This document shows, piece by piece, positions 20,795-32,957 of a stretch of DNA of 64,000 nt (its first letter is position 1; every line of letters starts with the position of its first letter). The stretch comes from Isochrysis galbana. Taxonomy: Eukaryota; Haptophyta; Isochrysidales; Isochrysidaceae. The stretch covers positions 1,000,553 through 1,064,552 of the forward strand of contig CM030937.1 of the NCBI GenBank assembly GCA_018136815.1, given 5' to 3'. The translations under genes were made by a program, and so were the position numbers. The notes under the pieces are model-generated. The model saw nothing but the letters and a program-made list of their open reading frames with translations. It was not told where the DNA came from and did no database searches.

Positions 20795-21882
20795 AAGCCA
20801 AGCACTGAAATTGTAGGTGGTCACTGCGCCTTCTACTATGGTCAACCCCTCGCGTGCCCACCGTTGCTTGGCTGCTTGCCACTGCCTCGTAAGCTGAGGC
20901 TTTCACAGCTGCTGCTCCGCTAGGACACCACGCGTATACGATTCGATCTTGCGCGTATGGAACTGTCCTGGCTAAGGAACACGTCACGAGGAAGGCAAAC
21001 GATTTAAACTGGTTGGCGCAAGGCACGGTCAGGGCTTGAGAGCGCCGCGTGGCCCCGTGACCCCTAGTACAGCTGTTTCTGTCTCTTCACTGCAAGTCAT
21101 CTGCTCACAAGATGCATACCGCTTTGCGTTGATGCCAGCTTGTCTGCCTTTGTCTTTGAGGGCTACGTTCCGAACTGCCCGAAATGCATGTGAACGGTGG
21201 GCGGCTACCTTTTGCTCCACGAATGCCGTCCAAGCTACGCTTCATCATTAATCTCCTACTGCAGTGTTGATAGAAACTTGCGCACAATGCGACAATGCTC
21301 ATTTGTGTACGACATGGAGTTCACTTCGTCCGCACCAACACTCCAATAAGCTTGATGCGACTCACTCCCACACCCCACTATCCTTTGGGTTGTTGGGAAT
21401 GCAGAGAGGTCTCACTCGATGTGGTGGCGCCTTGATGCAAGACAGTGGTTCTGATGTTTGTTCGCGCGGAGGCTATCTTCAATTCATGCCGTGCTCGTGT
21501 CCGCACGGCCAATCATCCGCGCTCCGACGACAGGACACGCATGTGCTACGTGATGATGTTGGAAAGTGAAGATTGAGGCTGGGCATGCGTTAAATTGAAT
21601 TGAACTTCAAGAAGGTTTTTGGAGCACTCTGGGTCGGGAGCGACCCCGACTTGAGCGATCAGGTTTTGTGCTAGCATTCTGGTTTTACCTGTGAGCGTTC
21701 TGGTTTTGCTCCGCAAAACCAGATTGCTCATGTGCATGTAACCAAAACGCTAAACTGCATGAAACAATTTCGCACTTTTGCCGACTGCAGCATCCATGCT
21801 AAAACCACTTCGCTCGCTTGCCGACTGCAGCAAGTGAGCAGTCTTGGCTGGAACAAAACCAGCAGAATACTCAGCACTAAAT
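20795..21882. other. Intergenic; one perfect hairpin at 21699-21723
   Basis: No gene supported in 1.1 kb. TCTGGTTTTGC, loop TCC, GCAAAACCAGA (21699-21723) can form a perfect 11-bp stem. Nearby GGTTTTG/CAAAACC strings repeat. Its role is unknown. Confidence 0.4.
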
Positions 21883-22050
21883 AGGGCGGCCAAACATGGT
21901 TTTTTTTGTTAGTTGTTAGGGGTGAGAAATGACCATCTCACGGTTGAGGAAATTTGAGGATTTGCTTTTCACTAGTAAGTTCCCAATACACCCAACAGGC
22001 ACATATGCAAGGCCCATTAGAACCCAGACCCCCCCTTGGGCCCCCAAGCA
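21883..22050 (+). mobile_element. Family F element, copy 1, with short conserved frame MTIS.LRKFED
   Basis: The stretch begins TAGGGCGGCCAAACATGG and runs to TTGGGCCCCCAAGCA. It is the inverse of 32640-32815. Both copies contain a frame starting MTIS[R/E]LRKFED and continuing to PIHPT.TY and PIRT.TPPWAP. The copies differ by indels that keep the frame. Confidence 0.7.
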
Positions 22051-22290
22051 AGGCGAGAAGCGCTCAATCACCATCACCCACAGATGGAAAAGCGTTCAAT
22101 CACCATCAGCCTACACATGGAAAAGCGCTCAATCGCCATCACCCCTATAGCTTATAGATAGAAAAGCGTTCAATCACCATCAGCCTACACATAGAAAAGC
22201 GTTCAATCGCCATCACCCTCACGTATGAAAAAGCGTTCCATCACCATATCACCATCACCCCACATTTGGAAGAGCGTGCATCGCCCATGT
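22050..22290 (+). repeat. Minisatellite with ~33-base units (AAAGCGTTCAATCACCATCA)
   Basis: Six to seven imperfect tandem units, each with AAAAGCG[T/C]TCAATC[A/G]CCATCA plus a variable CCTACACATGG-like part. Units are directly adjacent without unique spacers, so this is not a CRISPR array. A last isolated unit, GCGTTCAATCGCC, recurs at 22339. Confidence 0.85.
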
Positions 22291-22834
22291 CCCATGTCTG
22301 CAAGCTACAAGAAAGAATGCTATAATGGATTAGGCGAGAAGCGTTCAATCGCCGACGAGGGAAGCGGGGGGGGGGAGGGCTCAAGGGGGGGGGGGGGGGG
22401 CTCAAAGGCCTTACCGTCAATCTATCCATCACATCCTTGGACTGAGCTTCGGCTAATGCTTTCGTTGGCCCTCCGTGCAATTGCCTCGGAGTTGAAGGAA
22501 TGCAAGGTGACGGAGTTCTGGAAAGATCCCCATGTGCGACAGAGGAGCTGCAAGTTGCAGCCTGCACTTGAGGGCCTTCACACGTGTCGGAGTGGTCAGT
22601 TTAGCAATTCGCTACCAAAACTCTTGCTCGTTGGATTCACACAGAGGCACAGTTCGAGATCAATGGGCATCCTTGCACTCATACGCTCGGCGGTGAGTCG
22701 GAGCATGCCCAATGCTTGTGACTTGTGAAAGTCTGCTAGGAGGATGACACCCATGGGTTAGAATGGTGAAGAGAGTCGATGAGTGGCCGGTGAAGAGCGT
22801 GGAAGACACACCTTGATGCGATACATGCCAGGCC
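22291..22834. other. Intergenic, weak coding signal only
   Basis: Poly-G tracts at 22360-22400. A short frame at 22440-22600 (ALRAIASELKECKVTEFWKD) looks faintly coding but has no partner exon I can support. Confidence 0.35.
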
Positions 22835-23215
22835 GCAGGCGGTTCATCAATAATAATAATATAACTGAGCATTAGTACCACTACTCTCACTAGCCCTGGT
22901 ACTAACACGACAACTCTTAGCGCACCTGCCCGTACGCCTCGACGCATGTTGCTGTCAAAGATACATACACCTATACACCCCTCCACATCTCCCCCCTCGC
23001 AGGCCCCCGGCTCCCATTCTAACCCCCCACAGGGCTTAAAATGAGGGAAAACCCATCGAGGCGGACCGACCTACGTCGGGCGACTCTCCGGGAAAAAGCA
23101 CCGGGGGGGGGGGGGGGGGGGAGGAACTCTCTAATCCAAGAAGAACGGCCCTTACCAGCTCGCGCCGTGAGCGGTGTCTCGCGTCGAGATAGAGATAGTT
23201 CAGAATCCATTTCGC
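22835..23215 (-). mobile_element. Family EG repeat, copy on the minus strand
   Basis: Inverse copy of 46075-46430. Shared parts include GGAGAGTCGCCCGACGTAGG, a poly-C tract, GGCGTACGGGCAGGTGCGCT, and an end with GGGCTAGTG, AGTAGTGGTAC and GCTCAG followed by an ATT-rich tail. The poly-G/C tract lies at 23101-23120. Confidence 0.75.
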
Positions 23216-23259
23216 TTGGAGGGCCTTTGTACACGCGCGAATGACCAAGGATAGCTCCC

Positions 23260-23582
23260 CCGGCAGGGAAGGCGAAGCGCCCGGGAGTACATTTCACCAT
23301 GGGGGAAGCCGTTAGGCCGGGCCCCCACAACGCGGCGTCCACAAACACGCCACAAATCGAAGAAGCCGCACTCAACGGGCCCGTCTCACCCCCCTCCCAA
23401 CGCTAGGCTCAAGGTAGTGCACGTGGGCCGACCCCCCGAAATCGGCGAAGAACAAGGAATGAGGGGGGGAGCGGGAAGGAGGGTGTGGGGGAGGCAAGGG
23501 CGATGGCAGTGGCAGAGGAGTCTCAGAAGAACGAGTGTAGACAGTAGCTTAGCGGACTTTGCTTCCAAGATTTTTTTTGGTA
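23260..23582 (+). mobile_element. LINE 3-prime tail copy
   Basis: Contains GTAGTGCACGTGGGCCGACC followed by CCCCGAAATCGG, a G-rich stretch, and an end TTCCAAGATTTTTTTT. The same order is seen at 46855-47015 and, less well kept, at 2640-2838. A short frame before it reads HFTMGEAVRPGPHNAA and may be the last codons of the LINE protein. Confidence 0.55.
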
Positions 23583-24025
23583 AATCAATAAGAATAGTAG
23601 TAAAATGCAACCGCCTCCGACTCGCAACAAGCAGCATGCAAACAGTATATCGTGCTGAGTGAGTTGGCATGGCTGAGTTACCAATTGAGTACTACTTTGT
23701 CGATTGATTAAGTGGCAGCAAGAACAATGCCCTTAGGAAAGCAAGACACTTATAGGAGGTTGACACAGAGAGGAGACCACGGGGAAAGGAATTTGCAAGT
23801 GGTGCCAAGCAAGTGAATTTATGGATGCATTGATACATTCAACATGACGGCGATGACATGGGCGGGAAAGAAGATGCAGTTCTTTTTGCTGTTCTAGCAA
23901 CGCCCTTAACTCCGTTGGGGGTCATGTGGCGACTATGCCATTCCAACCATGAAGCCCCCCAGCTCCCCTCTAAGATGATTTCCCCCCGGAGTTACCTACG
24001 TTCGACGTCAAGAGAGGGCCGCATG
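23583..24025. other. Intergenic, 3-prime flank of the myosin gene
   Basis: Nothing recognised in about 440 bases. Confidence 0.4.
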
Positions 24026-27000
24026 CTATTCATTCGAGTTGGGGCGTGAGGTGGGCCGCCAGCGGCTTTCCCGCCTCGACGCATCGGGTGAAGGGAATTC
24101 AGGCGAAGATTCGCCGGGAGACTGACTTCCCAGAACTGAGCTATCGCACGACCATGAGGAGTCGCGATTTTCCCGATCTTCGGAAGAGCGGCGGCTGGTG
24201 GCACGCCCGCTCATCCGGCCCGAGACACGCATCGAAGGGACCCCAGCAAGCACACGTTCTCTGACGCGCCGTGCGGCGCGAAGCGTCGAGGGCGCGGCCG
24301 AGGCGGCGAGCTTCGAATCGAAGACGGTAAGCGCAAGTGCAAACGCCTGCACGGGCGAAAAGGGCGCCTTGAAGTCAATATTGAAGCGCGTATCCGACAC
24401 CTTCCCCATTTGGAAGATAAGGTTCTCCTCGTTCCCTTCATGGATCAGCTGAATATTTTTGACCGAAGCAAGTGTTGCGCGCCCATTATATTCTAGCGTG
24501 TACGTCCCAAGCTCCTCCGACCAAATTGGAGGCTTGTTGACAAGCAGGGTGAGTCCGGCGCGGTCGTTCTCGAGCCAGCGCGTCACGAGCGAAACCTCTC
24601 GCCCTCCGTGAGGTTCTGTCGCGTCGATCGACGGAATTGACGCCAGAGAGTCGCTTGTCCCGTCTGCGGACGGCACAACGCATGCGAGTCGCGAAGGCCC
24701 ACGCGAGCCCATGATGTTCTTCTGGAAGTGGACCGCCATGAGTTGCCGCCGGCAAAGCGAGGCCTCGTCCGCAGCATCTTTGGCGGAGAGACCGTTGTCA
24801 AAGAGCTGCCAGCCTGTGCCACCAACGGAGGATGCACGAAGCTTGCCCAAATAGGACGAGGAGTCGCGCGAGATCGAGTCCTTGTCTATCGAAAGGCAGT
24901 AGTAGGCAGTCATCGAGCGCAGGAGTTTCCGTGCCGAGGCAAGATGGAGGACGTGCCCTGGCAATTCGAGGTACAAGTCGTATCGAACGTGGGAGCGCAC
25001 CTTCACGCGCCGCACAAAGCCGTGCATCATGCCCGGGTGCCAGGGCGGCGTATACATCGCGCGGCGGATAGATCGCCAGTCGCGCGAGAAGGGCGACCAT
25101 GGAAGCCCACCTGGCGCAGGTGGAGGTGTTCCCGTCAACGCGCCAACCTCTCCATCCGCTTCATCCGCAGGTGGCGGCTGTAAGCGCGCCGGTTCACTCA
25201 ACTCGAGTGGCAGCGGCGCTCGCTGCTGATCGTCGTATACGTGTGCCGAAATATCTTCCCAGCTCTCGACTTCGGTCGGGTCCACTAACCAGCGCATACG
25301 TGCCCACTCGCGCGGAGACGGCAAAGGCTTTCCGCCGGGCAGTTCACTGCACACGGAGCTGCGGCGAGAGGCAACTCCACTTCCAGCAACGGAAAGCGTG
25401 GCCGACATGTCATCAGAGGCGCAGCTGTGGTGGCCACCAGTCGCTTCCAAATAGAGAAGCCGGTAGTACTCGTCCATTGGGTGTTCGCGAAACGTTTCCT
25501 CCGTTACAGAATTGTAGTAGTAGAGGCGCCCACGCATGTCGAGGCCCTCAATCCATGGTTTGGGAACGGGAGCATGTAGCGCGTCGCGGGCGATCCACAA
25601 CAGATGCGCGTCTACCTCGGGATCCATTCCTAGATACGCGGCGTATTCTACAATTCCTTGTCTCTCCTGCTCGCTCACGTCGCCCAAGGCCGACTCTGAT
25701 GGCAAGACGATCTGACTAAGGCCGCCGTGTTCGGTCGCTCCTGCCTGTGCGTGGCCCCGGAAAATGGCATCCTCGTATTCAATATCGCCCGATGCTAAGC
25801 GCACCTCCGACGGGCTTTCATCCGGGTCGCTGGGCTCCATCTCCCCCACCTCGGGCTCGCCCTCGTCCGCGCTATCACTGGATGAGCTAGCAGATCCCCA
25901 TGGACCATTTACCTGCGCTTGCCCCGCATCACGGCGTGTTGATTCAAGCACATCAATCTCATCAACGCCAGCATCCGTTGAAAGCCGCGATGCACAGCCG
26001 TGTCGGCCCGCAGAGCCGTCGGGATCAATCGATGATCCAGCTGATTGACGACCAATCGAATGACGCCCATTGAGCGAGAACCCTGCAGTCGAGAGAGAGG
26101 GCGTCATACCAAAAAACTTGGCATTGTACTTTCGATTCAGTGTGCTCCCCGCGGCTCCCTTGACTGGCTCCGATGTGTTGCCCGCGGGCGTTCGTATGCC
26201 GAGCGGCGAAGGAGACGGCGAGATATTAGATGCACGGCTGTGGGGCGGAGAACATCCGGAGGTGTTTGTTGAAGATGCCTCGCCGTTCGATTGGGCGGAC
26301 GAGGACGAGAGCCGATTCCTCCTCGCGAACGCATTGGCGGGGGGCGGCTCGAAGCCCAGCGCCATAACAAACTTGGCCGATCCGGAAGCCGAAGCGGTGC
26401 GTGAAAGGGGCCGGACCGATGCGCTATTCAGACGCTTTGAGTTTCGAGGCGATGAATGTGATGAGTTTCCGGGACTAATACTCGTCTCCGTCAAAACTGT
26501 GCCCCCCCCGGGGGAATGGGGTGCATTCGTCGGTCCTACCAGTCCGCGATCTTGGGAATACACAACGGTCTCAAACCGCGGCGAGCCTGCTCGTGGCGAG
26601 CTTACACGTGGCGAGTTCATCCTCGAGCCTGAGCTCGCGCGCTCTGCGGCACGCCGCTTTTCGACGGCTTGCCGCATCTTATCCACCATCATGTTGGTTG
26701 CAGACGCACGCAAAACTAAAGCGGCCATGCCACCTTCAGTACATCGTTCGCCTGACAACCCGCGTTCTAGCATGGGAGTGGCAGAAGCCGAGTCCAAGGT
26801 TACATGCCCGACGCCATTTGTGAGCGCTTCCGCTGTCCGGCGTGCCGCTGCGAGGCGCGCTGCCTGGGCAGTAGCTGCGCGCTCGGCCGCGCGTGCAGCA
26901 AACTCGGAAGCCTCCGCAGCAGCCGCCTCTGCGGCCTTGGCTTCTTGCTCGAGACGCAACCGTTCTGCCTCGGCTTCTTGCTCGCGCTTGCGTTGTTCCA

Positions 27001-30000
27001 CCTGTTCTTCTATGGCCTCCGCCTGGCGAGCGCGAGCACGAGCGCGCCCGAGTCGGCCCCGACCGAGAGCTTGCATTTTTAGAGCGTAGCTTGCCTGAAG
27101 AGTGGAGCAAAGGGATGGACGTCAGGGAAGAGTACAGCCCAAACACATTTAGAGAGTCGGTGTGCGTCATGGGGCGGACCCCGACATTGTTGCGGTCAGG
27201 CAATGTATGCCGGGCAACCGCAGCCACCGATGGAAGCGTGCGACTGCAGTCCGAGTTCAGTGGATACCACGCACAGCACGCATGGGCGCCTTAGGTGCAT
27301 GCGGATTGTCGCACTTGCGGCGCAGCTACGAGTGTTTGCACAAGCACATGAATAGCACGGGCCGACTCATGCATGCACACGAGCCGTTGGCATTGCCGTC
27401 GTACCTGGAGCGCGGTGCGTGCCGTGCGCATCTCGTGGTAAACTTCGGCCGCCAAAAAGATCTTGGTTCTCCCGTAGCCAATGCGCCCGCCGGCAAGGCC
27501 ACAAGCCGCAACCAGCCTCACCGCCCGCTGTTTTGCTACCTCGGACGCCCAAGCATCACGCTGTGCGGCCGCATTGGTTGCCAGGTTCAAGAGAACATCG
27601 AAGTCTCGACAGAAGACGTCGTAATACATTCGGACGGCGTATCCGGAACGTGCGACGCGCACGGCCTCTAGGACGCCTGCGGCTGCGAGCTGCGTCGATA
27701 CCAAATCGCAGTCAAACTCGCCCGCGGTCTCGTGCTCGTTGGGCTTAATGCAGCGTACGAACGAGCAGTCGGCCGAGTTGATCAGCGTCGTCAAGCTTGA
27801 GAGCTGTTCTCGGAAACCGCTCATTACTCCGCGGAAGCGGGTTGAGGCACCGCGTGCGCGCGCCCCGTGCATGCTTGGACCTGCACCCGCCCTTATTACA
27901 GCGCTCTTTTCGACGAAAATATTCCGAATGAGGGGACAGGCGGATTCGCGCATCACGAGGAGCATTTCTTCGTGCAATGGGTCCTTGTTTTTTTGAAGAA
28001 AGCCCTCAACGGCATATGTGACCTTCGATGAAGAGTGCGAAACGCAGAAACACCCATCTCCGAGTCTGTTGCTTGAGCAGATGACGCCCCCACCATTGGC
28101 GCTGTCGAGGGATGCGCACGCCTCTAATGTGTAGCCCCTCCCAGATGTAGAGCGGGTTGACGTGTGCGATTCTGAAGATCCGCACGAGCGGCGACCATAC
28201 GCGGCCCCTATATGTCGCCCCCGTGCCCGGCGAACATGAAAATGAGGATTTGACTGATGGTGCATCACGAGCTTAGAGAGCAAGCTTGAGTCGGAGCCCT
28301 GGCCTAGGGAGCACTCCTCCTAGCAAGATTGGGAAGGGAGGCCGTTGGGAACGCTTGGGCTCGTCGGAAGGTTGTGCAGATATAGGAGAGAACGAGCCTT
28401 AGCGGCAGAATGGCTGCATCGGGCGTTCCGGGAGTGTGTGAATCGATTATGAGGGGGAGGCGCTCCACCTGTAGCAGGTGAAAAATACCGTGCGGGCGCG
28501 CATCAAAAAGGTCGATCACTTGCGAATTGTCGGGTGGTACGATACCCTTGAGCGGGATGCCTTCCTTTTCGTAGTCCGCAAGGGCCGCGGCGAAGACCGT
28601 CGCATTGAAGTGTGCCTGTACAAGGAGTTCCACAGTGGTGAATCCCCCCCCCAATGCAAACCTGAAGTTCACGTTGTCGGCCGCACAGAACATAGACACG
28701 CCGCGCTGCAGCTTGCACCTGCAGCTTTTCATTGGCAAAGTTTATCGCCAGCTGTTCGAGGGAGTTTGTTGGGAACGACTCGAAGCCGAAGATGTCAAGA
28801 ACACCGAAGAAATGGCTGTCGGCTGCGCGCCGCGGGTGCGCGGACAACGCGGGTACACTTGTAGCATTTCTAGCTAGGGTTGTGGCCGAGGCGTTGGGCG
28901 GCGTGGTCGAGGAAGACAGCGATGCATTGATGGTGGACACAATCCAATCAAACAGGCGTGCATATATGGACTTCGCAAGCGCGTCGATCGCATCGGTGGC
29001 TTCCGCGGGAGTGAGCTACAGATAGAGAGGGGAAACAGGAGGTTAGCCGGCCTGGTCTGAATACGGTGCTGGTGCACATGGAGCAAGACAAGGGCTACAA
29101 GCCGAGGAGCACGCACACCGACTGCCACGCAAGCCATGCTCTGCTCTCGACTTGGGCGCCAGGGCAAACGATGACTGTTCGCCGTACCTGTGTGGCAACC
29201 CACTCGTGCCCCACCCGCAGCCGTCGAGATGTTATCGCGGATTCGACGTCTGACGCATCACATTCTAACAGGTGACACGCAGCGTGCAGAAATCTATGAT
29301 CACCAAGTATTGCAGCCTCTTCACCATTGAACTCAATGTTCCCCAAATGCAGAAGCCCGCTCAAACACCGAAGAAGCATGTCAATGACGTCGTCTTGAAC
29401 ACCCTAGGTGAGAGCAGCAGGAGTTGAAAATGTGAGGATTCGGCGCGAAGCATGCGCTCGCGTGCTCACAACCAACGTAGTGGTTCAACCCTGGAAATGA
29501 TAGCGAGGCTCAATGCTCGAATTTTGGCCTGCGAGGAAATGCTCGACTTGTGGATGACAGTGGGGTCGACGCGGATCGGTGTGTGCTGAAGCCGGTTCAA
29601 CGGCAGACGCTAGATATCATTCCAGCAACCACGACATCTACCAGGATGCTGACCCGAGCTGCAGGTCCTCGTGGCCACGCAAATGCACGGCCCCTCGCAA
29701 TAAACTATCTTGTGCGCACCTGCGCTTTGAGCGCCTCAATCGTCAGAAAATACGAGGCCGCGTCATCGATACCTCGAGCAGTGGCGGCACCGCGCGTGTA
29801 GCGAAAAGCATAGTGGCCATGCCCAAGGAGCTGAAGACGCTCCGCAATAGATGTCGGGGCCCCGGCGAGCATCTGGTGGAATATGTGAAACGAGCGTTCG
29901 CTCGACTCGTGCGTCACGACGCGCATCTTTTCTAAGAGGTAAGTCTGCAGGGGCAATTATGGGCAAGACCTCGGCCACTTAGCGATTAGGGCGAGCCGCA

Positions 30001-30960
30001 CGCCAATACGGCTGGCTGCGTCTCACCTCGATCCCTACACGGGAGATCGCGTTATTCGAGCCAGGGTACAAAAGCACTAGCTTTCCAAACCTTGAGGAGT
30101 TCGAGTTGCGCGCTGTACGACAATTGCCAAACGCTTCGAGCAGAGCAGAGGAGCGAAGCAGTCTCTGCTCAATACTGTCGGGGCCCGCAGATGAGCTGCT
30201 CGAACCTTCCGAGCCGCTGCTCGCGGCCATCGTGGAGAGTGCCGATGCCATCCGGAGCACAGCCTTTGCCGTCTCGGTCTTCCCTGCGCCCGACTCACCC
30301 GAGATGAGCACCACCTGGCTCTTGCGCTCCATCTGCAGCTCAGTGAACGCGGCAGACGTGAGGCCGTACACGTGTGGCGGCAGTCTGGGCAGCCTTGCCG
30401 CGTCGGCGTAACGAGTGATGGCATCGTCCGAGTAGATGGGTAGCTGTTCGTACGGGTTGATGGCAACTAGCATTGTTGGCCCATTTGCAGTGTACACGCA
30501 CTTCGCCTTGTGGCGCTTCTCCAGGACATGCAGCAGGCGCTCTTCGTCCAGAATGGGGACAGACGTCAAATCGGCAAACTCGGGGCAGGCGCCCTGCATC
30601 GTGCCACCGACGAGTCCAGCGATGCCATTGGTCTCGCTCAACGCCTCGAGCGATAGCCCCTGCTTCCACCACTCGAGGAACTCGTTGTATGTGACTGTGC
30701 CATCGCCGTTGAGCTGCACAGGCGGGACAGTGGGTTCAGTCTCACGGAAGCAGAGGCGGCGGGCATGATGCGTAAGCACGTGTGCAACATAGGCGCGCGC
30801 GCAGTCTCACGTCGAGCACGATGTGTGCCTTCTTTGCCTCGACCGCTGAGAGCACCAGCCCCATCTCCGCACAGAGCGCTTGCAGCTGCTCAGCACCCAG
30901 TTGGAGGCCAGGTGCGGCGTGCTTCTCGAAGACGAGACGCGAGGCCGGTGCCGCCGCCAT
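24026..30960 (-). CDS. Unconventional myosin with EF-hand, IQ, coiled coil, WW and Tubby domains (eight exons)
   Basis: Exons in coding order: 30960-30811, 30713-30027, 29944-29720, 29403-29188, 29015-28719, 28615-28469, 28319-27405, 27094-24026; all introns are phase 0 and the product is 1901 residues. Joining exons 1 and 2 creates a perfect EF-hand loop ([12 protein letters not shown], ~50-61). The motor follows: P-loop GESGAGKTE (~189), switch [10 protein letters not shown], switch II DIFGFE, actin-site FVRCIKPNE, ending ~870. Joining exons 7 and 8 gives an IQ motif ([13 protein letters not shown]), then a charged coiled coil. A WW-type region with a CEP164-like lead-in ([30 protein letters not shown]) lies near 1370-1420. 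A Tubby C-terminal domain spans ~1560-1815 ([47 protein letters not shown]). Myosins move on actin; Tubby domains bind phosphoinositides and can deliver cargo to cilia. The tail between is S/R-rich and likely disordered. The class is not assigned. Confidence 0.88.
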
Positions 30961-31320
30961 CCCACCTTCCGTCCGCAGGCCCTCTCTCCCTCCCGCTCCC
31001 GCCGTCGCCCTCCCCGTCTCCGTCTTTCCCCCTCACTCCCCCCTTCCCTCTCGGACGCGCCGCGGCTCGAACGCCCAGACCGCCTCCCCCCTCCCCCTCG
31101 CCCTCCCCCGCTCGCCCCTCAGTCAAGACCGATGGACCCCCGGCCGGAGCTTTCCCTCCCCCTCCCCCCCGCTCCCCCGTCCCACCCCCCCCGCGCGCGC
31201 GCCCCCCCCCCCCCTCTCCCCCCCGCGGGGGGAGCTCCCCCGCCGGCCCCCCCGCGAGACCCGTCCCTGCCCGCCCCTCTCAACTTGAAGGAGACTCTCT
31301 CTCTCTCTCTCTCTCCACTT
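30961..31320. repeat. CT-rich and poly-C tract at the myosin promoter
   Basis: Nearly continuous C/T on the plus strand, with C runs of 9-14 and a final (CT)n. It lies immediately upstream of the myosin start, so it is probably its promoter or leader. Confidence 0.7.
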
Positions 31321-32639
31321 GAGAACGAGCAGAGGGCAACAAGGAAGACAGCGTTCACGAGCTCCTCGCGCAAGGAGAGAAACAGGGCGTTCACGAGCAC
31401 TCCGGCTCGCGAATTGAATCGCCTGACCAACACACAAGACCCTCCGTCAGAGTTTTATTGTTGTGTTAGTATAACCTTAGTGCTGAGGGACCGTAGCCCT
31501 TCGACGGTGACGGAGCCCTCCTCCCCCGCGATGGGGTGTGTGCGCGGTTCGCGCATGGCTCGTCCGGTGTATGTGGCTAGGAATGCTAGCTAACAAGATG
31601 TCATACGATGCTATAAGTTCTAACGTGGTACCCCCGCCGAGAGGTCACCGCAATCTCCATGACACCAGCGCGCACGCGCGCACGTCGCACGTCGACGATC
31701 AAGGGTGCAACACAAATCATCGAATGGAGCCATGCGCGTAGGCTGCCAGGTGCGCCTCCTACTGCCCCCCATGCCCGCCGCCGCCTCATCGCAAATCGCC
31801 CCCTCGCGTCCCTGTCGCATCCAGAGTATTTTATATACTCTAGGCGGATGCGGTGCTTCTATCAATGTGTAGTGCAGGGCGTATGGGTTCACGTTGACAC
31901 GCCCTCGAGAGCCCATTACAGTAGCTTGGGCAAGGTGTTAACCCATCTGGCCTCTTACAAGTGTTGACGCAGGGCACAACAAGTGTTGACACGGTGTTGA
32001 CGCACTTCCACTCGTCACTGTTGCGGTTGCTGGTTGCTGATTCTGCTTGCTTTAGCGGGCAGCGCGGCAGCGCGCGCGAGGGAATGCGCGGTCAAATGAC
32101 AAAATGCCTATCGGGACACGCGCGGCCCCGCGCAGGTGGAACGCGCAGGCGAGCGCGCAGCGCGCAACGTGAGCGTCGGCCGGTCGGTCGCGCGCAGCGA
32201 GTGCGGCGAGCAGCCGGTCCACGGCCGCGAAGGCGGCGGCGGGCACCGCCGTCGCACCTCCGACCGCCGCCGCTGCCTCCTCACGCAGTAGGCGGCCCAC
32301 GCGTGCACAAGGAGTAGCACGGTCCCATCGCGCCGCCCGTGTAGCGGCAGCAGCGCAGCACGCGCAGCAGCAGGTGCAGCGGTGCAGCCGCGCAAGCTCC
32401 AAGTTGGCCATGGTGCCCGTGCCGAAGAGCAACTCCCCACTTGCCACTTGGCCGTGCAGCTCCTCGTGCGCGCGCACGCGCGGCACGTAGCATTCAGTGG
32501 GTGCGTGAGTGCGTGGGTGCGTGGGTGCACAGTAGTACACAGCACCGGCAGTGTGGTGTTAACCCGCTGCTGGTACCAACACTTGCAGATTGAGGTGTTA
32601 ACGACTTTGTTGTCAGCATTTGATTACGTTTTGTGGTGG
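31321..32639. other. Intergenic; one doubtful GC-rich frame (32052-32540, minus)
   Basis: The 162-residue minus frame is Ala/Arg/Cys-rich (FGTGTMANLELARLHRC, AAFAAVDRLLAALAARDR). It could be an exon or a by-product of GC content; I cannot decide. A GTGTTGAC motif is repeated at 31965-32000. Otherwise nothing is seen. Confidence 0.3.
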
Positions 32640-32815
32640 GGGCCCAAGGGGGGGTCTTAGTCCTAATGGGCCCCGGATATGGATATGTGCTTGTTGGGTG
32701 TATTGGTATAGGGAAGTTTCTACTGAGAAAATCCTCAAATTTCCTCAATTCTGAGATGGTCATTTTTCACCCCTAATAACTAATAAAAACCCTGTTTGAC
32801 CGCCCTAGTATGTGT
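32640..32815 (-). mobile_element. Family F element, copy 2
   Basis: Inverse of 21883-22050, starting TAGGGCGGTCAAACAGGG on the minus strand, with TTTTTATTAGTTATTAGGGG and the MTISELRKFEDFL frame. It ends at GGGGCCCATTAGGAC and CCCCCTTGGGCCCCC. Confidence 0.7.
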
Positions 32816-32829
32816 CTGTGGCATCGTGG

Positions 32830-32957
32830 CATCAACACGCGCCAAGGTTTACGGGCGCAGGTGCGCTGAGGGTTGTCGTGTTAGTACGTTAGTACCCTAG
32901 GGTTAGTAGTTAGTACCAGGGCTAGTACGTGAGAGTAGTAGAGAGAAGTGGTAGTAA
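32830..32957 (+). mobile_element. Family EG repeat, left part, interrupted by the hAT element
   Basis: Contains GGGCGCAGGTGCGCTGAGGG, TTGTCGTGTTAGTA, CCAGGGCTAGTACGTGAGAG and AGTGGTAGTAA, as in 46330-46400. The element resumes at 35845 after the hAT insertion with GTAGTAATGCTCAG. Confidence 0.7.

Noticed and set aside
21699..21723. Perfect hairpin read as a bacterial-type terminator
   Set aside because: No T-run follows, no gene ends nearby, and the window is eukaryotic nuclear DNA.
22050..22290. Regular ~33-base repeats that resemble a CRISPR array
   Set aside because: Units abut without unique spacers and the host is a eukaryote; it is a minisatellite.
26070..27089. Long plus-strand frame of 339 codons opposite the myosin tail
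   Set aside because: It is the mirror of the GC-rich, S/A/R-rich coding strand; the minus strand carries the IQ, WW and Tubby motifs.
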